From the NCBI RefSeq assembly GCF_014650715.1, contig NZ_BMVM01000003.1, forward strand, positions 310,001 to 374,000: 64,000 nucleotides of DNA. Reading direction: 5' to 3'. Below the pieces are notes generated by a model that made no database searches, was not told the DNA's origin, and was given only the letters and a program-made list of their open reading frames with translations. Position 1 is the first letter of the stretch. Every line of letters starts with the position of its first letter. Origin of the DNA: Streptomyces bluensis (GTDB taxonomy: Bacteria > Actinomycetota > Actinomycetes > Streptomycetales > Streptomycetaceae). Made by a program: the position numbers and the translations under genes. This document shows, piece after piece, positions 58,005-64,000 of the stretch.

Positions 58005-59420
58005 ATGCCAGCCGAAACGGTCCCTTCGACGACTCTCACCCCTTCTCCCGCCGCCTCCCCAGCGTCCCCTGCCTCCCTGGCCTCCGTCCCCGTCACCGGC
58101 TGGGGCCGCACCGCCCCCACCGTGGCCCGTCTGATCCGCCCATGCACGTACGAGGAGGCCGCGGCCGCCGTCCGGGCGTGCGGGGCGCGCGGGGGGATCG
58201 CACGGGGGCTCGGGCGGGCGTACGGGGACGCGGCGCAGAACGCGGGCGGAGCCGTGCTCGACATGACGGGTCTGGACCGCATTCACGCCATCGACGTGGA
58301 CGGCGGGACGGTGCGCTGCGACGCGGGCGTGTCGCTGCACCGGCTGATGGAGGTCCTGCTGCCGCTGGGCTGGTTCGTGCCGGTCACGCCCGGGACGCGG
58401 TACGTCACGGTCGGCGGCGCGATCGGCGCGGACATCCACGGCAAGAACCACCACGTCTCGGGCTCGTTCTCGCGTCATGTGCTGTCCCTGGAACTGCTGA
58501 CGGCGGACGGCGGGATCCGTACCGTGAGCCGCGGGACGCCGCTGTTCGACGCGACGACGGGCGGCATGGGCCTGACCGGGGTGATCCTCTCGGCGACCGT
58601 CCGGCTGCTGCCGGTGGAGACCTCGCTGATGTCGGTCGACACGGAACGTGCCCGCGACCTGGACGACCTGATGGCCCGCCTCACCATGACGGACGACCGC
58701 TACCGCTACTCCGTCGCGTGGATCGACCTCCTCGCACGCGGCGCGTCGACGGGCCGCTCGGTGCTGACCCGCGGCGACCACGCGCCCCTGGACGCACTGC
58801 CCACACGCGCGCGGAGACATCCGTTGGAATTCCGGACCCGCCGGCTCCCCGCCGTCCCCGCCCACGTTCCGGAAGGGCTGCTGGGCCGCACGACCGTGGG
58901 CGTCTTCAATGCGCTCTGGTACCGCAAGACGCCCCGTTCGCGCACGGGCGAACTGCAACGGATCTCCAGCTTCTTCCACCCGCTCGACGGTGTCCCTCAC
59001 TGGAACCGCGTCTACGGCAGGTCCGGCTTCGTCCAGTACCAGTTCGTCGTCGGCTACGACCGCGAAGAGGCCCTGCGGCGGATCGTGCAGCGGATCTCAC
59101 GGCACCGCTGCCCGTCGTTCCTCGCCGTACTGAAACGCTTCGGCGAGGGCGATCCGGGGTGGCTGTCCTTCCCGATGCCCGGCTGGACGCTGGCCCTGGA
59201 CATCCCCGCGGGGCTGCCCGGCCTCGCCGCCTTCCTCGACGAACTGGACGAGGAGGTCGCGGCCGCGGACGGGCGCGTCTACCTGGCGAAGGACGCCCGG
59301 CTGCGGCCCGAACTGCTGGCGGGCATGTATCCGCGGCTGGCCGAATTCCGGGAACTCCGCCGGACGTTGGACCCTGGCGGCGTCTTCGTGTCGGACCTGG
59401 CCCGACGCCTCGGCCTCTGA
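58005..59420 (+). CDS. dprE1: DprE1-like FAD-dependent decaprenylphosphoryl-ribose oxidase
   Basis: 471 aa. Oxidises C2' of polyprenyl-phosphoryl-ribose, step three. FAD_binding_4 domain: GIARGLGRAYGDAAQNAGGA, VTPGTRYVTVGGAIGADIHG, KNHHVSGSF (His for covalent-like stacking), then the ALO-type C-domain with FLAVLKRFGEGDPGWLSFPM, PGWTLALDIP and VYLAKDARL (active-site Lys). The residue corresponding to M. tuberculosis Cys387 (WNVCVDF) is Ala397 here. First in a two-gene operon with the DprE2-like gene. Upstream in-frame GTG codons exist; the hairpin 57965-58001 overlaps them. Confidence 0.88.
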   Translation: MPAETVPSTTLTPSPAASPASPASLASVPVTGWGRTAPTVARLIRPCTYEEAAAAVRACGARGGIARGLGRAYGDAAQNAGGAVLDMTGLDRIHAIDVDGGTVRCDAGVSLHRLMEVLLPLGWFVPVTPGTRYVTVGGAIGADIHGKNHHVSGSFSRHVLSLELLTADGGIRTVSRGTPLFDATTGGMGLTGVILSATVRLLPVETSLMSVDTERARDLDDLMARLTMTDDRYRYSVAWIDLLARGASTGRSVLTRGDHAPLDALPTRARRHPLEFRTRRLPAVPAHVPEGLLGRTTVGVFNALWYRKTPRSRTGELQRISSFFHPLDGVPHWNRVYGRSGFVQYQFVVGYDREEALRRIVQRISRHRCPSFLAVLKRFGEGDPGWLSFPMPGWTLALDIPAGLPGLAAFLDELDEEVAAADGRVYLAKDARLRPELLAGMYPRLAEFRELRRTLDPGGVFVSDLARRLGL

Positions 59421-59480
59421 GGCTGCCGGCTTCTGAGGCTTCTGAGGCTGCCGAGGCTTCTGAAACCTCTGAGGCTTCTG
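59413..59480 (+). repeat. Tandem repeat GAGGCTTCT/GAGGCTGCC between dprE1 and dprE2 homologues
   Basis: About seven 9-bp units (TCTGAGGCT, CCGAGGCTT, AACCTCTGAGG variants) run from the DprE1-like stop codon across most of the 143-bp gap. Confidence 0.7.
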
Positions 59481-59563
59481 CTCCCACGTGCCTCCACCTG
59501 CCGCTGAAGGACCTGTTCGCCGCCCCCCTTTCCCTCTCCCCTCCAAGATCCCCAGGAGCTGTC

Positions 59564-60319
59564 ATGAAGGACGCCTTCGGTACTCCCCAGTCCCTGCTGG
59601 TGCTCGGCGGCACGTCGGACATCGCGCTGGCCACCGCGCGCCGGCTGATCGCCCGCCGCACCCGCACGGTGTGGCTGGCCGGCCGCCCCTCGCCCGACCT
59701 GGACGAGGCGGCCGCGCACCTGCGCGGACTGGGCGCCGACGTGCGCACCGTCGCCTTCGACGCGCTCGCCCCCGCCTCCCACGAGACGGTCCTCGGCAAG
59801 GTGTTCGCCGAAGGCGACGTCGACATGGTGCTGCTCGCCTTCGGGGTGCTCGGCGACCAGGCGAACGACGAGCGGGACCCGGTGGCCGCGGTGCGCGTCG
59901 CACAGACCAACTACACGGGCGCGGTCTCGGCCGGGCTCGTGTGCGCACGGGCGCTCCAGGTGCAGGGGCACGGGTCGCTCGTGGTGCTGTCGTCGGTCGC
60001 GGGCGAGCGCGCCCGCCGCGCCAACTTCATCTACGGCTCCAGCAAGGCCGGCCTCGACGCCTTCGCCCAGGGCCTCGGTGACGCCCTGCACCGCACGGGC
60101 GTCCACGTCATGGTCGTCCGCCCCGGCTTCGTACGCTCGCGGATGACGGCCGGTCTGCCGGAGGCCCCCCTGGCGACGACTCCCGAGGCGGTCGCGTCCG
60201 CCATCGAACTGGGGCTGCGCCGCCGCTCGGAGACGGTGTGGGTGCCCGGGACACTGCGCCTGGTGATGTCGGCACTGCGCCACGTACCACGACCGCTGTT
60301 CCGAAGGCTGCCGCTCTAG
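59564..60319 (+). CDS. dprE2: DprE2-like short-chain dehydrogenase (decaprenylphosphoryl-erythro-pentofuranosid-2-ulose reductase)
   Basis: 251 aa from ATG 59564 (AGGAG upstream). SDR with nucleotide loop LLVLGGTSDIALATARRLIA, VDMVLLAFGVLGDQ, SLVVLSSVAGERAR and catalytic Tyr157-x-x-x-Lys161 in FIYGSSKAGLD. Reduces the 2-keto intermediate to polyprenyl-phosphoryl-arabinose, step four. The stop codon lies in the first bases of a MITE-like palindrome. Confidence 0.88.
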   Translation: MKDAFGTPQSLLVLGGTSDIALATARRLIARRTRTVWLAGRPSPDLDEAAAHLRGLGADVRTVAFDALAPASHETVLGKVFAEGDVDMVLLAFGVLGDQANDERDPVAAVRVAQTNYTGAVSAGLVCARALQVQGHGSLVVLSSVAGERARRANFIYGSSKAGLDAFAQGLGDALHRTGVHVMVVRPGFVRSRMTAGLPEAPLATTPEAVASAIELGLRRRSETVWVPGTLRLVMSALRHVPRPLFRRLPL

Positions 60320-60496
60320 GTCCTGTCGTCAAACTCCCGCCTGCCGCGCGACGCCCTGCACGCACTCTCGCCGCACCGGGCGAAAGCCCACGTACATCCA
60401 GTACGAGGGCTTCCGCCCGGCACGCCGAGAGCACGCACCTGACGCCGCGCGGCCCGCCCTCCGGGCGGACGACGGGAGTTTGACGACAGGACCTAG
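60316..60496 (+). mobile_element. MITE-like 181-bp imperfect palindrome
   Basis: Ends are perfect 24-bp inverted repeats starting CTAGGTCCTGTCGTCAAACT. The interior is also palindromic with about 80 percent pairing (CCGCGCGACGCCC... against ...CGCCGCGCGG), around a central ACGTACATCCAGTACG. Flanking TA or CTAG could be a target duplication. No ORF inside. Probably a non-autonomous transposon, and it doubles as terminator of both convergent genes. Confidence 0.75.
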
Positions 60497-60514
60497 GCGC
60501 GAGAGCACAACCCT

Positions 60515-61717
60515 CTACCGGTTGAGCGAGACCACCACGGCCTTGCTCATCGGGTTCCCGCTCTGGTTGACCTGGACGTGCCCCACTCCGATGACCTTGT
60601 CCGTGCCGGGCAGCCGGGCCAGTTCCTCCAGCCACAGCGACTGCCGCGACGTACTGCGGACCCCGTCCTTGTTCGGCAGCCGGGACCGGGTGATCTTCCG
60701 GCAGGTGCCCTCCGCCGTGAGGTACCAGTTGCCGTCCAGGAAGAGCCCGTTGGCGCCGTCGCTCAGCACGGGGACCCGCTCGGCGCACCGGCCCGGCGCC
60801 TGAGGCTGCTCGGCCCAGCGTTCGCCGTCCCAACGCAGCCGTATCGCCTCGTCGTCCGGCTCGTCCTCGACCTCGCCGTGGTTGAAGCTGTGCGTGCCGT
60901 ACGCGCGTATGTCGTCCTCCGCGAGTGCGATGACCGTGTCGAGCCAGGCGCCGGGCTCGGGCGGCACCGGCTCCGGGAAGTGGTACTCGGGGGTCTCGGC
61001 GCGGCTCCACGTACGGCCGTCCCAGTGCACGGCCACCGGCTGGGTGTACTCGCTCTCTCCGGGGCCGTCGGCCGTGCGGGTGTCGCGGGCACCCACGGCC
61101 CACAGGTCGTCCGTGGCGGTGCCGTCGAGCGCGGCGAGACCGTCGGCGGGCAGGGGCGTGACGGTCCACCGGGTGCCGTCCCAGTGCTGCACGCGACCCT
61201 CACCGGCCAGCACCCAGACGTCGTCCGGGCCGAAGGCCCTGATGTCCTCGACGGGTTGGCCCGGCGCCGGTTCCAGCGGGGACCAGCGCGTGCCGTCCCA
61301 CCGGACGATCCGCGTCTCGCCGGTGGAGCCGGCCGTCGCGTCGGTCAGCCAGACCTCGCCGGAGCCCACCGCGGTCAGCTCGACCGCCTGGACCTCCGTG
61401 CCGATGGCCTCCGGCAGGGGCTGTTCGCGCCAGTCCTCCCCGTCGTAGCGCAGCAGAAAAGGGTCGCTCGTCCCGTCCGCACGCCGTCGGCTGCCGTAGG
61501 CCCAGATGTCGTCCTCGGCGACCACCGCCATGTCGCCCAGGGCGGCGGATCCGTCGAGGATGCGGTCGTACGACCAGGACAGGCCCGGCTTGCCGGAGCC
61601 CTTGGCTCCTGGTGACCGCTCACCGCTCCCGGACCGTCCCGAACCGCCCTCGTCCTGCCCGCCGCAGGCGCCCACAGTGAGAGCGAGCACGGCGAGCAGC
61701 GCCACGGTCCTGCGCAT
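60515..61717 (-). CDS. Lipoprotein with beta-propeller-like repeats
   Basis: 400 aa from ATG 61717; a second ATG at 61729 is also possible. Lipobox in RTVALLAVLALTVGACGGQD. Recurrent blades of the form DDIWAYGSRR / DPFLLRYDGEDWREQPLPEA, VWLTDATAG / RIVRWDGTRWSPLEPAPGQP, VWVLAGEGRVQHWDGTRWTV, LWAVGARDT / VAVHWDGRTWSRAETP, IRAYGTHS / IRLRWDGERWAEQPQAPG predict a five- to seven-bladed propeller outside the membrane. Ligand unknown. Confidence 0.82.
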   Translation of the reverse strand: MRRTVALLAVLALTVGACGGQDEGGSGRSGSGERSPGAKGSGKPGLSWSYDRILDGSAALGDMAVVAEDDIWAYGSRRRADGTSDPFLLRYDGEDWREQPLPEAIGTEVQAVELTAVGSGEVWLTDATAGSTGETRIVRWDGTRWSPLEPAPGQPVEDIRAFGPDDVWVLAGEGRVQHWDGTRWTVTPLPADGLAALDGTATDDLWAVGARDTRTADGPGESEYTQPVAVHWDGRTWSRAETPEYHFPEPVPPEPGAWLDTVIALAEDDIRAYGTHSFNHGEVEDEPDDEAIRLRWDGERWAEQPQAPGRCAERVPVLSDGANGLFLDGNWYLTAEGTCRKITRSRLPNKDGVRSTSRQSLWLEELARLPGTDKVIGVGHVQVNQSGNPMSKAVVVSLNR

Positions 61718-61775
61718 CGTCCCCCTCATCCCCCCATACGTCCCGCTCAGCGCGGCCCGGCATCCCTCCGGTGCC

Positions 61776-62360
61776 TCAGCGCGTCGGCAGGGTGGTGTCC
61801 CTCTCCGTCGGCGCCCCCGCCTGCGGCGGCACGACCGCTCCGCCGAAGGCGAACTCCCTGAGCTTGCGCCACACTCCGTCCGCGCCCTGTTCGTAGAGCG
61901 CGAACCCGGTGCAGGGCCACTCCGCCTCGTACTCGGACAACTCCTCGTACGCCCGGTCCATCGCCTCGTCGGAGATACCGTGCGCCACCGTGACGTGCGG
62001 GTGGTACGGGAAGGCCAGCTCGCGCGCCACCGGACCCGACGCGTCCCGGACCTGCTTCTGCAGCCACGTACAGGCCTCGGCCCCGTCGACGACCTGTACG
62101 AACACAACGGGCGACAGCGGCCGGAAGGTTCCCGTGCCGGACAGCCTCATCAGGAAGGAGCGCCCGGCGGCCGCGACGTCGGTCAGGTGCTCCTCGATCG
62201 CGGGCAGCTCCGAGTCGTCGACCTCCGTCGGCGGCAGCAGGGTGACGTGGGTGGGGATGCCGGAAGCCGCGGGGTCGCCGAAGCCCGCGCGCTGCTCCTG
62301 GAGCAGGCTGCCATGAGGCTCCGGGACCGCGATCGAGACACCGATCGTTACGGTCCCCAC
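61776..62360 (-). CDS. 2'-5' RNA ligase-family (2H phosphoesterase) protein
   Basis: 194 aa. Two histidine signatures, HVTL in PTHVTLLPPTEVDD and HVTV in YHPHVTVAHGISDE, as in LigT/2H phosphoesterases. The rest is family-like (FVQVVDGAEACTWLQKQVRD). A Pro/Thr tail follows. Cytoplasmic; substrate unknown. Stands 58 nt downstream of the lipoprotein gene's start, in the same direction, with trpS upstream. Confidence 0.85.
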   Translation of the reverse strand: MGTVTIGVSIAVPEPHGSLLQEQRAGFGDPAASGIPTHVTLLPPTEVDDSELPAIEEHLTDVAAAGRSFLMRLSGTGTFRPLSPVVFVQVVDGAEACTWLQKQVRDASGPVARELAFPYHPHVTVAHGISDEAMDRAYEELSEYEAEWPCTGFALYEQGADGVWRKLREFAFGGAVVPPQAGAPTERDTTLPTR

Positions 62361-62525
62361 GTCGTCTCCTGTCGTCTGGTGTCGTCTGTGTGGTCAGTTT
62401 GCGGTCGGATTGCGGCCGGTTGTGGTCGGTCGTCGGGTCCGAGCGGTCGGTAGGCAGGGGTGATTGATGCCTGGTTATCGACTGTACGGTGGTGCGGCTC
62501 GACGAGGGGAGGGCGGCCGGGCGGC

Positions 62526-64000
<1,475 letters not shown>

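Overview
The window is chromosomal DNA of a Streptomyces or close relative. GC content is very high with strong GC bias at third codon positions, GTG starts are common, and many gene pairs share ATGA or GTGA overlaps. The gene content (BMP-type nucleoside uptake, tandem ECF sigma factors, two Uma2 proteins, WhiJ-type DUF397 protein, SCO4848-family protein) and the order from the BMP transporter through sdhCDAB to trpS match, from memory, the S. coelicolor region around SCO4839-SCO4888. No rRNA, tRNA, CRISPR array or complete insertion sequence was seen.

Layout. 1-6.1 kb (minus strand): ABC permease (cut by the window edge), its double-ATPase subunit, two paralogous BMP lipoproteins and an M20 amidohydrolase, each transcription unit ending in a long hairpin. 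6.3-15.5 kb is an accessory segment: a Uma2 protein, the remains of a WhiJ/AbaA-type cluster (beheaded ATP-binding gene, DUF5753 gene without its helix-turn-helix, intact DUF397 gene), an XRE/TPR regulator divergent from three small genes, a secreted I36-type inhibitor, a membrane protein, and an EACC1 + membrane-anchored caspase pair. 15.6-25.2 kb is a surface-glycan locus built around a nonulosonic acid: NeuB-like synthase, CMP-nonulosonate synthetase fused to a HAD phosphatase, sialyltransferase- and polysialyltransferase-like enzymes, GT2, acyltransferase and methyltransferase; it fits a Kdn-type teichulosonic acid.

25.3-38.9 kb holds a cobalamin-dependent mutase catalytic subunit, an L,D-transpeptidase lipoprotein, two duplicated ECF sigma/membrane-partner modules, an FG-GAP propeller protein, three poorly characterised genes, a GH20 hexosaminidase and an OHCU decarboxylase. 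39.2-42.6 kb is the sdhCDAB operon. 42.7-49.5 kb has a DUF4132 protein with a small partner, a strange Ser/Leu/Gly repeat protein, a phosphotransferase fragment, a VOC protein, a TetR-controlled operon with two palindromic operators, and a second Uma2 gene. 49.6-64 kb has an MMPL transporter with a frameshifted tail, a metallophosphoesterase, a DD-carboxypeptidase, a YihY protein, a complete four-gene set for decaprenyl- or polyprenyl-phosphoryl-arabinose (UbiA, PAP2, DprE1, DprE2), a palindromic MITE-like element, a lipoprotein, a 2'-5' RNA ligase-like protein, trpS and the start of an ECF sigma gene.

Main points of interest: (1) a caspase whose single membrane span joins it to an extracytoplasmic phytase-like propeller, co-translated with an EACC1 protein; (2) a DprE1 with Ala in place of the benzothiazinone-target Cys; (3) a likely ATC start codon; (4) a one-base frameshift that amputates the MMPL C-terminal domain; (5) matched promoter elements and operators, and several very strong hairpins.
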